From contig NC_079206.1 of NCBI RefSeq assembly GCF_026745355.1, positions 23,902,899 to 23,966,898 on the forward strand: 64,000 nucleotides of DNA, in the 5' to 3' direction. The notes beneath the pieces were generated by a model, which saw only the letters and a program-made list of their open reading frames with translations, ran no database searches and was not told the DNA's origin. The stretch comes from Beta vulgaris subsp. vulgaris (Eukaryota; Streptophyta; Magnoliopsida; Caryophyllales; Amaranthaceae). Shown one piece after another: positions 1 to 9,702 of this stretch (positions are counted from its first letter, which is position 1; each line of letters opens with the position of its first letter). Both the position numbers and the translations under genes were made by a program.

Positions 1-84
1 ATAAATCAAAGTAAATCATTTATGAAATTGTTTTAAATACTTACGAAATTACTTCAACTTCCTTTTTATTAACTTCAACAATTA
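1..84 (-). repeat. Outer piece of the 3' LTR of the Tekay-like gypsy element
   Basis: These bases match 13032-13115 closely, which lies in the other LTR of the same gypsy element. The LTR starts before the window. It is cut at base 84 by the Sirevirus-like copia and resumes at 8314, with AATTA (80-84 and 8314-8318) duplicated on both sides. The uninterrupted sequence of the site can be read in the right-hand LTR near 13111-13120. Confidence 0.8.
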
Positions 85-361
85 TGTTAGTCGAGTACAA
101 ACACTTAAGCAACTACAAGAGGGGGAGTGCGTGAATTGTAGTTGGGAGATTTTCTAACTTTTTGCGGAAATAAAAGAATGATTGTCTAAGAAAGAGATAA
201 ATGCATAAACAAGAAAGAAATAAGAACACGGGATTTTTACAAGGAAAACATCCTAGGCCCAATAGGAAGAAAAACCTTGACCACGAGGGATTTTGACTCA
301 ATTCTCTTTAATAACTTTAGGCCAAAAGACTCTCTTTTTTACAACCTAAACTCGGACCTAA
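85..361 (-). repeat. Truncated 3' LTR of copia C1
   Basis: This stretch matches 7166-7440, the U5-proximal quarter of the 1148-bp right LTR, including the shared start TGTTA/C-TCGAGTACAAACAC. Similarity stops at about 361, where the coding sequence of the extra ORF begins abruptly. About 870 bp of the LTR are therefore missing. Because the outer end and the target duplication are kept, this is an internal deletion and not a truncated insertion. Confidence 0.85.
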
Positions 362-1502
362 TCAATAGTGGTAGAAGGAACTGGATCCGAGTCTAGGTGA
401 ATAAACATTGTTTCACCTTGATCCTGCTCCTTCAGAGACTTGGACCCAGCAATCCTTTGGCTCTTCCTCACAGACCCACTTGGAACTCCCTCTTCACCCA
501 GCTTCCTCTTACCACCCACCTCAACCGTAACCGGCGTTTCTTCCCTCTCAAAATCTAGCTTCCTATTGACCAACCTTAAGCTAAGCCTTGACAGGGTGTC
601 CGTGGTAAGATAATTTTATGGCTCAAGACAAAAGGAGGGACTGGCAAGCAATTTGACTTTGCAATTTTTGAAGATAGTTGAGAGAAGGTTTCCATAGCCG
701 ACTTTAGTGTTATGTGAAATGCAGTGAGAAAGATGTGAAATAATCAAAGAAAGGAGGTTGATTTTGATGTTATTTGCAAGGAAGTACATAATGGAGAGAT
801 CCATTAGACTGGCCTGGATTCTTTTTGAGGAACGGGGTAGAATGAAACGCCAAAAAAACTGGAATAACAATTTGTGAAAGGGGGACAATTCTTTTTGATC
901 TAAAGAGAATGCATTAGAATTGCCATTAAAGAAAGCAAGAATTTTAGCATTTGAGACTCCATTGATGTTAAGTTTTGCCCTACCCTTAATATATTCTTTG
1001 TAACCCTCAATGGGGACATCAAACCATTCCCCTATCTTCTTTTCAGGTAAAGTAACAACACAACCATTCACTACACTCACACATACGCCCTCAGTTATGT
1101 TAAATTTGAACAAAACTCTTTCATTTCTTTTTCATAAAGACCCTCATCTAAACTGACAATTTTCCACCATTTTTGAAACTTTAATATATTCAACAATTCT
1201 GTCCACTTGGACTTTTTGCACCATGCAACATCAACACAGAAACCCACAAGAAATTGGGATGACTTTGTTTTCTTACCTCGCTTTGTAGGAACTGTAATCT
1301 CTTTTTCTTGTTCGCTTTCACCTTCGTTTTCACCATCTTCTTGTTTCGGATAGAGAGAAACAGCAATAGAGGATTCTGATTTTGACCCAGTGGAATCTCC
1401 TTTGATCTTGGATGATTCTTGAGCGTTAATTTCATCAAGGGATGGTGTTTTCTCTCTGGGAAAATGTTCGTGATCACCGGTATTTTTATTGTGAGAAGAC
1501 AT
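358..1502 (-). pseudogene. Extra (envelope-position) ORF of the Sirevirus-like element, plant-transposon-protein type
   Basis: The ORF lies downstream of pol in the same sense, where Sireviruses carry an additional or env-like gene. It starts at ATG 1502 (MSSHNKNTGDHEHF) with a charged, low-complexity N-terminus (Glu/Lys/Ser rich, about residues 1-85). A globular part follows: a KEMKEFCSNL segment, then WFDVPIEGYKEY, then a helical stretch with DLSIMYFLANNIKINLLSLI. The order 'EFYANL - VxG - short loop - LY.L...INLG..I' resembles the 'putative plant transposon protein' domain found in many plant retroelement polyproteins; this is recognition by eye. There is a frameshift near 1095-1113, where the frames overlap, a stop at 616-618, and the 3' end is fused to the LTR by deletion at about 361. 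No signal peptide or clear transmembrane segment is obvious, so a true envelope function is not supported. Confidence 0.6.
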
Positions 1503-1625
1503 GGTCAAAGGGGTTTTGGAGGGAGGTTGAAGATGCGCGATGAAGAGAGAGAGATGAATTGATGTCAGAGTTGGAAGTTGTGAGGGATTAGTGATGTGAT
1601 GGGTTGGGTTATAAAAGTAATGATG
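1503..1625 (-). promoter_or_regulatory. Possible internal leader/promoter of the extra ORF
   Basis: Just upstream of ATG 1502 the minus strand is a C/T-rich, A-poor leader with CTCTCTCTCTTC and no upstream ATG close to the start, much like a plant 5' untranslated region. A weak TATA-like TTTTATAACC lies at about 1607-1616, some 110 bases upstream. The same site reads TATAAAAG on the plus strand, so its orientation is ambiguous. This is inference only. Confidence 0.25.
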
Positions 1626-2035
1626 ATATCGTGTGAAAGAGAAGTAGAGGGTTAGGTTTAATGAAATGGTTTATTGGGTTTTGGAAGAATTTAATGAAGT
1701 TTCTTCATTTAACTCAGATTTACTGAACGTGTAATTGGGGCAATAATACATGTTAACGCATTTATTTATGGAATTGGGGTGTGAAAAGAAAAATAGGCAA
1801 GGAAATTTGGAGGGAAAAATAAGAAAAAAATAAAAATACTCTTGCATATGATAAAATTTGTCCATAATGTACAAACTACATACGTACCAAATATGTGCAA
1901 GGACAATAAGGGTAATATTCAAAGACAAATGTGAGTCCTTGTACTAGACCCTAGGTGTATGAAATTTATTTCATGAATATTGCAGGGCATACTCAGTAAG
2001 AAACAATTCTTGGGGAATTAACATCATTTGTACAT

Positions 2036-5000
2036 TTAAACAATTCTTATCATTCCTAGTTCCAAGCGTATCTTTTCAAACTTGTCCCTAGATAGAGGTT
2101 TAGTCAATGTGTCAGCTATTTGATTTTCAGTTGGACAAAAATCAACTTTGACTAATCCCTTTTCTATGTTGTCTTTAAGGAAATGATGTCAAATGTGAAT
2201 ATGCTTGACTCTAGAGTGATGAACTGGATCCTTGGAAATGCATATGGCACTAGTATTATCACAGAGTATAGGAACACACTTAAATTTTATGCCAAAGTCA
2301 CGTAAATGTTGCTTGATCCATAATACCTGAGAGCAACATGCAGCAGCTGCCACGCATTCAGCTTCGGTTGTTGAAAGAGCAACAGTGTTCTGTTTCTTTG
2401 AACTCCAAGAAACTAAGCTTGATCCTAGGAACTGGGCAGGACCTGAGGTGCTTTTATGATTCACCAAGTCTTTAGCATAGTCAGCATTAGAGTAGCTAAC
2501 TAGATCAAAGATGTCACTTCGAGGATAGAACAAACAAAGATCATCACTTCCTTTCAAATATCTAAGGATCCGTTTGACAACTGTCAAATGAGATTCCTTA
2601 GGATTTGATTGGAATCTAGCACATAAACCAACACTAAAAGAGATATCAGGCCTAGTGGCCGTTAGATAAAGTAAGGAACCAATCATACCTCTGTAGAGTT
2701 TCTGATCTATGGACTTACCACTTTAGTCCTCATCTAACCTTGTTCCTGTTCCTATTGGTGTATGGTTAGTTTTTGCTTGATCCAGTCCATATTTTTCCAA
2801 TAACTCCTTTACATATTTTTGCTGATGGATCATTGTTCCTCTTTCAGTTCACTTGATTTGCAAGCCGAGAAAGAAGTTTAATTCCCCCATCATGTTCATT
2901 TCAAATTCACTACGCATAAACTAAGCAAATTCCTTACAAAGAGATTCGTTGGTTGCACCAAAAATTATATCATCTACATAAATCTGAACCACTAGGATGT
3001 CTGTTCCTTTGGAACTAAGGAACAGGGTCCTATCAACTTTTCCTTGTATAAAATCATCAGAAAGTAAGAATTTTGAGAGTCTTTCATACCATGATCTAGG
3101 AGCTTGCTTTATCCCATAAAGAGCTTTATCTAGCTTATAGACATGGTTAGGAAGATCTGGGTTTTCAAATCCAGGAGGTTGTTCCACATAGACGTCTTCT
3201 ATTAAATACCCATTTAAAAAGGCACATTTGACGTCCATTTGGTACAACCTAAAACCTACGAATGCAGCAAAGGCAATCAAAATTCTTATTGCTTCTATTC
3301 TAGCTACAGGAGCAAAGGTTTCATCGAAGTCAATACCTTCTTGTTGATTATACCATTGTGCTATGAGTCTGGCTTTGTTCCTTATGATTGTTTCATGCTC
3401 GTCCAGCTTGTTCCTAAAGATCCATTTCAGCCCAATCATCTTTTGGTTTTTAGGCTTGGTCTCAAGATGCCAAACCTTGTTCCTTTGGAGCTCATTCAGT
3501 TCCTCTTGCATGGCATTTATCCAGTCAGACTCTAGAAGGGCATCATTGTGATCTCGTAGTTCTGTCATAGACAAAAAAGCTTGGAAAGCACTGAAATTTT
3601 TTAGTTGGGATCTCGTCTGAGTTCCCTTTTCAATATCACTTACGATTAAATCCAAGGGATGGGATTTCAGGTGTTTCCATGGTCTTGGTTCAAATCTCCT
3701 TGTCTCTGCTCCTCCAGCTTGAGGCTCTTCATTCGTTTCATTTTCTGGATGAATTTCTTCTGCTTGTTCCTCCTGTATGACAGGATCAGGAAAAACTATC
3801 TCTTCTTCAGGAATATGCTTTTTGTCGATTCGTTTCATTTTCTGGATGAATTTCTTCTGCTTGTTCCTCCTGTATGACAAGATCAGGAACAACTATCTCT
3901 TCTTCAGGAATATGCTTTTTGTCGATTCCTGCAGGTGTTAGTTCCTCATCAAGGTTCATTGACTCCTCAGAATGAGTCAGTCCAATTTCAAAGTCATTTT
4001 TATGACTTAGTTCCTGCAGGGAGTTAGTTTCATCGAAAATAATATGGACACTTTCCTCAACACACATTGTTCTTTTGTTGTAAACTCTATATGCTTTACT
4101 ATTTAAAGCATATCCAATAAAAATAGCCTCATCACTTCTAGCATCAAACTTTCCTAAATTGTCTTTACCATTGTTATGTACAAAGCATTTACAACCAAAG
4201 ATTCTAAAGTATGAGATATTGGGTTTTCTTCCTTTGAGTAGCTCATAAGGAGTCTTCAGGACAATGGGTCTCAGCATGACTCTATTGATGATGTAGCACG
4301 CCGTGTTTACTGCTTCAGCCCAGAAATTCTTTGGAAGATTACTGGCTATTATCATTGTTCTTGCCATGTCCCTCAATGTGCGATTCTTCCTCTCCACCAC
4401 GCCATTTTGTTGTGGAGTCCTAGGAGCTGAGAAGTTGTGATCAAGTCCTTCATTTCTGCAAAACTCATCAAATTCAGAGTTTTCAAACTCTTTACCATGA
4501 TCAGAACGCAAGTGCTTAATTTTAAAACCACTTATTCTTTGAGTTCTTTTAGCAAAGTTTACAAATTCATCAAATGTCTCGTCTTTGCTATGAAGAAAAA
4601 TAACCCAAGTGTATCTTGAAAAATCATCAACTATAACAAGTACATATCTCTTACCAGATTGGCTTTGGATTCGAACAGGGCCACATAGGTCCATATGATC
4701 AATTCAAGAGGACTTTGTGTGCTTACCATCTTCTTTGGTTTGAACGAGGATCTAACTTGTTTTCCTTTTGCACATGGTCCACAAACTTCATGATTTGAGA
4801 CTTTGATTGTTGGTAGACCAACAACTAAGTCCTTACCACTTAGCTTCTGGAGCAATGTCATACTTGCGTGACCACACCTTTTATGCCAAAGAAGTGGTTC
4901 ATTATCGACAACACTTAAACACGTTAGGTTGTTCCTAGGAACAAGGTTGAGGTCAACAACATAAGTGTTTCCTTTCCTAGTTCCTTCCAGAATCTTGGTA

Positions 5001-5300
5001 CATGTTCCTGTATTACTTACGATACAACACTCATCAGTAAAATTCACATTGTTCCCTTTGTCGCAAAATTGAGAAATACTAAGTAGATTGTGTTGTGTTT
5101 CAAACCCTCGACCAAAAATACGTTATCTATTGAATGTGACTTAGACTTTCCTACCTTACCTATAGCTACAATATTATTGGTAAGATTGTCTTCGAAGGTC
5201 ACAGTTCCTCCATCATAGGCTGAAAGCAAGAGACTTTTTATCTCATGTCATGTGTTTAGAACCACCGCTATCGAGGTACCACAGGTTGTTCCCCCTCACT
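2036..5300 (-). pseudogene. pol: Copia C1 pol (protease, integrase, reverse transcriptase, RNase H)
   Basis: This encodes the enzymes that cleave the polyprotein, copy the RNA and integrate the cDNA. On the minus strand, in order: protease active site D-S-G at 5272-5264 (WYLDSGGSKHM); GAG-pre-integrase with LLWHKRCGHASM and CGPCAKGKQ (5047-4631); integrase core (4694-3807) with MDLCGP, DDFSRYTWV, RSDHGKEFEN and TPQQNGVVERKN; reverse transcriptase (3892-2921) with [11 protein letters not shown] and catalytic YVDD; RNase H (2686-2189) with ATRPDIS, TTEAE and CDNTSAI; and a tail to stop TAA 2038-2036 (IADTLTKPLSRDKFE). Stops and frameshifts lie near 5240, 5045, 4690, 3850, 2921 and 2189. A duplicated segment (IPEEEI...[15 protein letters not shown]) sits at the integrase-RT junction (3745-3910). 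The gene is inactive as it stands. Confidence 0.9.
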
Positions 5301-5338
5301 TTAGCATGTATCTAAAGAAATCAGTCAATGGTAGGAAC

Positions 5339-7104
5339 TTAGTCTGACTTAGGTTCCTCTGTTAGGCTAGTATTTCTCTTAACTTTCCATACTTGCTTAA
5401 TTAAGCGAGTGTTCATCTCAATATGTTCTTCTCTGGAGGAACAGTTAGACACTAAGTGTCCACTGTTCCCACAGTAAGAGCATACTCGGCTGCTTGGAAG
5501 ATCAACATATTTTTTCATTTTGTTTTTCTTCTTGTGATTGAAACCTAACCCACTCCTTCCTTCATTTTTATACTTTTGTATCCAACTCACTGGATCAGGA
5601 AGTTTTGTTCTTGAAGATTTCATTTTCCCTTTAAGTACCAGATACTCATTTGAAACCTTTTCATGTTCGAACTTTATTTTCTCAAACTCGGATCTGGTAT
5701 TTATAGAGGAACTGGTTCCTTCAGGAACAAATAGGTTCAATTCAGCCATCTCCATTTTTAAGAAATAATTTTCATTTTTAGCATTTTCAAAAGTTTCTTG
5801 AATACGTCGTTTTCATCAAAAACTTCAAAGAATCTTTCCTCAATATTGCATTTACTGTTTTAAACCAATTTGAATGTCCTTTGGTGACTTCTAAGGCTTT
5901 TTCTAAATTTTCTTCTCTAACGCAATGGCCTTGTAGTCATCCAAAGTTTCCAAAAGAAGTTTTATTAATTGATTCTTGAAAGTTCTTTTAACTCTTCTTC
6001 AATAACATTAATACATACCTTATTATTTGGCAAGTCTTCTTCCTCGTCTGTCTTTGCCATGAGACACAAATGAGTTGTTTCCTCTTCAGGTTGTTCCTGC
6101 TCCTCGTCTGAATCTGATTCTCCCCAAGCAGCAACCATGGCCCTTCTCATATCAACTTTTGAGAACGGTTTTTGTTGTTCCTTTTCCTTCTTCTTGTATT
6201 TTCCTTTGCCCTTGTCATTTTTCCAGAGTGGACATTCCTTTATGAAGTGGTCAGGACTTCCACATTTGTGATAACTTAGCTTCACTGGCTTTTTCAAGTT
6301 CTTTCCTTTGTAATTCTTGTTGAAGAACTTCTTGAATGTTTTCACGATCAATGTTGCCTCTTCATCATCAGTTTCTGAATCCTCTTGTTCATCGGACTTG
6401 AGAGCCAAAGCTTTAGGTCTACTAGAGTCAACTTCATGAGTTCTTAGATGTATTTCATGAGTCAACAAGAAACCGGGAAGTTGCTCGATATTGAATGTGG
6501 TGAAATCTTTTGTTTCAAGCAAAGCAATGACCTTTGCCATCCATTTGTCATCCTGACGTAGGCTTCGTAGCACTTTTCGTACTTGTTCCTCTTGAGTGAT
6601 GAGCTTCCCTAGGGATTTAAGCTCATTTATTATGTTGGAAAACCTTGTGAGCATTTCTTGGACAGACTCCTTAGGCTTCATTTGAAATAGATCATATTTG
6701 TGCATGAGCATGTGAATTTTTGATCTCTTGACTTCGTTTGTTCCTTCGTGAGTAACTTGAAGAAGTTCCCACATTTGCTTGGCTGATTTGCATCCCATGA
6801 TTCGATTGTGTTTATGGGGACCAAGGCCACAGTGGAGAATCTTTTTGGCCAAGTTGTTCATCTCCATTTTATCGAAGTCATCTTTATCATATTTGGAGAG
6901 AGGTTTGGGGATGTCTTCACCTTTTCCATTTTTCTCTGTGACTTCGAAGTCACCAATCTTTATCACTCTCCAAACGTGATAATTTTCAACATTAATGAAA
7001 ATTTTCATGCGATTCTTCCAGTATGGATAATACTTGCCATTAAACATAGGTGGACGCTATGTTGAGTAACCTTCTTCCAATCTTTCTCCCGATGTGTTCA
7101 TCAT
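5339..7104 (-). pseudogene. gag: Copia C1 gag (nucleocapsid precursor)
   Basis: Gag forms the virus-like particle and binds genomic RNA. The open stretch 7047-5965 starts MFNGKYYPYWKNRMK, the usual copia gag N-terminus. The family start is probably the ATG at 7104 or 7101, which is separated from it by one TAG (7059-7057) where related proteins have Gln. A gag helical region follows (LWRVIKIG-like; MWELLQVTHEGTNEVK), then a CCHC-like zinc knuckle (CHKCGSPDHFIKEC with the first Cys replaced by Tyr), Lys-rich and Glu-rich stretches, and after a broken segment (5760-5965) a coiled-coil-like part and a second knuckle CSYCGNSGHLVSNC at about 5480-5440. The long C-terminal extension is typical of Sireviruses. 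Confidence 0.85.
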
Positions 7105-7150
7105 TTCCAGGAACTAGCTCCTCAGTGTTAACTGATTTTAGGAGGAACCA

Positions 7151-7163
7151 GGCTCTGATACCA
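7151..7163 (-). promoter_or_regulatory. Primer binding site of copia C1 (initiator tRNA-Met)
   Basis: The minus strand reads TGGTATCAGAGCC, complementary to the 3' end of plant initiator tRNA-Met. It starts two bases inside the LTR edge (7166), the usual copia spacing. Confidence 0.93.
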
Positions 7164-7165
7164 AT

Positions 7166-8313
7166 TGTTACTCGAGTACAAACACTTAAGCAACTACAAG
7201 AGGGGGTGAAATTGAAGTTGGGGAGATTTTCTAACTTTTTGCGGAAATAAAAGAATGATTGTCTAAGAAAGAGATAAATGCATAAACAAGATAGAAATAA
7301 GAACACGGGATTTTACAAGGAAAACTTCTTAGGCCCAATAGGAAGAAAAAACTTTGACCACGAGAGATTTTGACTCAATTCTCTTTAATAACTATAGGCC
7401 AAAAGACTCTCTTTTGTACAGCCTAAACTCGGACCTACTCTGTTCTTCTAGGAACTGGTTCCCTGTCAACTTGTTCCCCCTGAACAGTTGACTTTCTCTC
7501 TTCACTTCACTCGAACTCTTTTCTCTTTCTCTCTTCTCTTTCTCTTTCTCTCTTTCTCTCTAAAATGATTACAGATTTAGATTCACTCAACCCTATCTAT
7601 AATACACTAAGTAATAATGAAGGAAGAGTAAAACCGAAAATACTTTCACTAAAATATTACACTGAAAATTCTGAAAACATACATTAAAAGATTGTTACAC
7701 AAATCTATTTGTAGATGACAATCTTCCCATGATCTTCTCCACAATCATAGTGGAGCTTGTTTTCAGCCAAACTCCTTCCATGATCTAGCCGTTGCAAGAT
7801 ACCGTTAGGCGGTTAGTTTCCACAACTTCAGCCACTGACCCACGCGTTTCCATTCACCCACGCCTTATAAGTAGGTGGGTTGTGTGGTTCCTAAATCTAG
7901 GAACTACCACAACTCATCCTCATTAGGCGCTTCTTAGGTTTGTTTTTGACGGATCTTCTTCAAGGATTCTATCCAAAAAGCTCCGCACAAACTAACTTCA
8001 CAGAATATTAGGGAATCACAAAATATCACAATTTTTATATCCATAATATAAACGGTTTGTCACAAACACAAATAAAGTTTAACAACTTAATTTTTTATTA
8101 ATCTCCTAATCAATTCTCCATAAGTTATTTAACATATTATTTGTGATATCTACAAGATAATAAACTAAAAAGAATAAATCTAGATTACAAACTAAGTTCA
8201 AACAAGAACGACTAAATCGAATAACATAAAATTAAACTAATAACCCACGAATGAAAAAGAAACTAAATTAAATAAAGTTAATTATTTGACATTATCAAAA
8301 TAGTGAAACAACA
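7166..8313 (-). repeat. 5' LTR of copia C1 (1148 bp)
   Basis: On the minus strand it starts TGTTGTTTCACT and ends GAGTAACA. AATTA flanks it outside at 8314-8318. The minus-strand start (…TTTTGATAATGTCAAA) is homologous to the end of the solo LTR at 32630-32660, so both belong to one family. It holds C/T-rich tracts around 7495-7560 and no ORF worth calling. Confidence 0.9.
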
Positions 8314-9597
8314 AATTATTTAAACATGGAAAAATTAACTTTATTATACTTCTTATTTTAGTTTATAAAATTTAAGAAACTTTTATTAAGTTGTGAAAGA
8401 TTAAAGGAACTAAAACATACTAACTTAGTTGATGTTAGCTAGTTTAGGAAGGTTATTGGTTTTAAAATAAAAGTAAACTAAATAATTAAAACCAACCAAA
8501 ACTTAATTAAACCAAAAGAAAAAAGGCGGAAAGGAGATTTAAAAATCTCAGTTTCTCAAACTGAGAAACGAAGTAGAGAAGAGGCGAAAGAAGGGATGAA
8601 ACAGGGGAGGCGCGAAGGAGTTTGTGGTGGCGGTTTTGGCCGGCGTACAGTGGCGGAATTCAGGTGGGATGATGGGTCAGATAGGTCGGCATCACGTGGT
8701 GGTTTTCGTAGTGGCTAGGCGCGGGTCTGGCACATCAGGGCCGCGAATTAGGAGAGGACGCTTGCGGGTTTTGTTTGTCGCGGTGGTTGGCCGCGATTCA
8801 GGTGGTTCGAGTGGGTGGTCGAAGGTGGTGCGGTGGGTTTAGGTGGTGTGCGGTGTTTTCCGGCGGAGAAAGAGAAACAGAGGCGGTGTTTGTGAGTTAA
8901 AAATTCCATTTTTAACTTTAAAACAAGTTTCAGAAATTAAGGAAGAAGATAAAGGAATTGAAGCAAACTTTTGAAGTTTAACTTATTTGCTTGAGCAATT
9001 GAATGTGTTTGGGTTGCTATTTACAGACAAAAATTTCTGAATTTGTGGAGCTTAGTCAACCTCCATTAATGGAGGAAGTAAGGCTATGGAGTTTTAGCCT
9101 TTGAAATTTTTACCCCATAAAATCTGATTTTGTGGTCTGAAAATCAACTCTACTGACAAGAGTTGTAAATTGTTGACAATTTGGCTCCTTTGGAGCTGTT
9201 GGATCAGACGAGCGAATAAGAGGGGAGGGGAAGAAGATGGAAATCAATTTTCACTTTTTTTTCCTCTTTTTGTTTTTTGTTTTAGTTTACTTTTCTTTTT
9301 GGTAAAAGACATATGGACTATGGACTAGTATTTGGGCTTTGGATTACTAACAAGGATGGGCAACTTGAACAAGGGTACCCACAACCAAAAGTAAAGAGTT
9401 TAGTTTACCATAATTAAATTATTTAGAAATAATCATTTAAATAAAACTTGTTAAATAAATCAAAACTAAATGAAATCATTATTTTAATAAACATAGTTAT
9501 CAAATAAAATCGCATTATCATAAAATAATTTTAAGTAAAAAAATAATATTAAGCCTTAATAAATAATAAATAATCTTTGAAAATTCGGGGTATTACA
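8314..9597 (-). repeat. 3' LTR of the Tekay-like gypsy element, inner piece
   Basis: This is the continuation of 1-84 after the copia insertion. It matches 13116-14215. On the minus strand the LTR begins TGTAATACCCCGAATTTTC at 9597, the start usual for Tekay-type chromoviruses. The GC-rich stretch at 8600-8880 is part of the LTR and repeats at 13400-13670. Compared with the right LTR it carries about 190 bp extra around 9110-9305. Confidence 0.88.
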
Positions 9598-9611
9598 TCT
9601 ACTCCTCCTTA
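9598..9611 (-). promoter_or_regulatory. Polypurine tract of the gypsy element
   Basis: The minus strand reads AAGGAGGAGTAGA directly before the LTR start TGTAATACCCC at 9597. This is the expected plus-strand primer site. A second purine run, AAGGGGGACCAAA followed by TGTAATACT, at about 9688-9706 mimics the same junction further inside. Confidence 0.8.
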
Positions 9612-9702
9612 AAAACAAAGTTTGTCCTCGAACTTTAATTAAATGTTTAATATTAACGAAACATTAGCTTTTGCGCTTTGTTAGTATTACATTTGGTCCC
9701 CC

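Larger units (their letters stand above)
85..8313 (-). mobile_element. Sirevirus-like Ty1/copia retrotransposon (C1), internally deleted
   Basis: Read on the minus strand the order is 5' LTR (8313-7166), initiator tRNA-Met primer site (7163-7151), gag, protease, integrase, reverse transcriptase, RNase H, an extra ORF in the envelope position, and a truncated 3' LTR (361-85). Both outer ends are intact: TG..CA termini and a 5-bp target duplication AATTA. The long gag with two zinc knuckles, the integrase style (SDHGKEF, TPQQNGVVERKNRT) and the extra ORF downstream of pol fit Sireviruses (SIRE/Maximus), which is family knowledge rather than a database match. All ORFs carry stops or frameshifts. 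A deletion has removed the end of the extra ORF, the polypurine tract and the U3 part of the 3' LTR. Confidence 0.88.

Noticed and set aside
85..8313. Endogenous virus (caulimovirus-like) in place of a retrotransposon
   Set aside because: Integrase, GAG-pre-integrase, LTRs, tRNA-Met primer site and target duplication are all of Ty1/copia type; no movement protein or coat-type zinc finger is seen.
8624..8842. Small Gly/Val/Arg-rich plus-strand gene
   Set aside because: It lies in the GC-rich part of the gypsy LTR and recurs degraded at 13420-13640; open only because of base composition.
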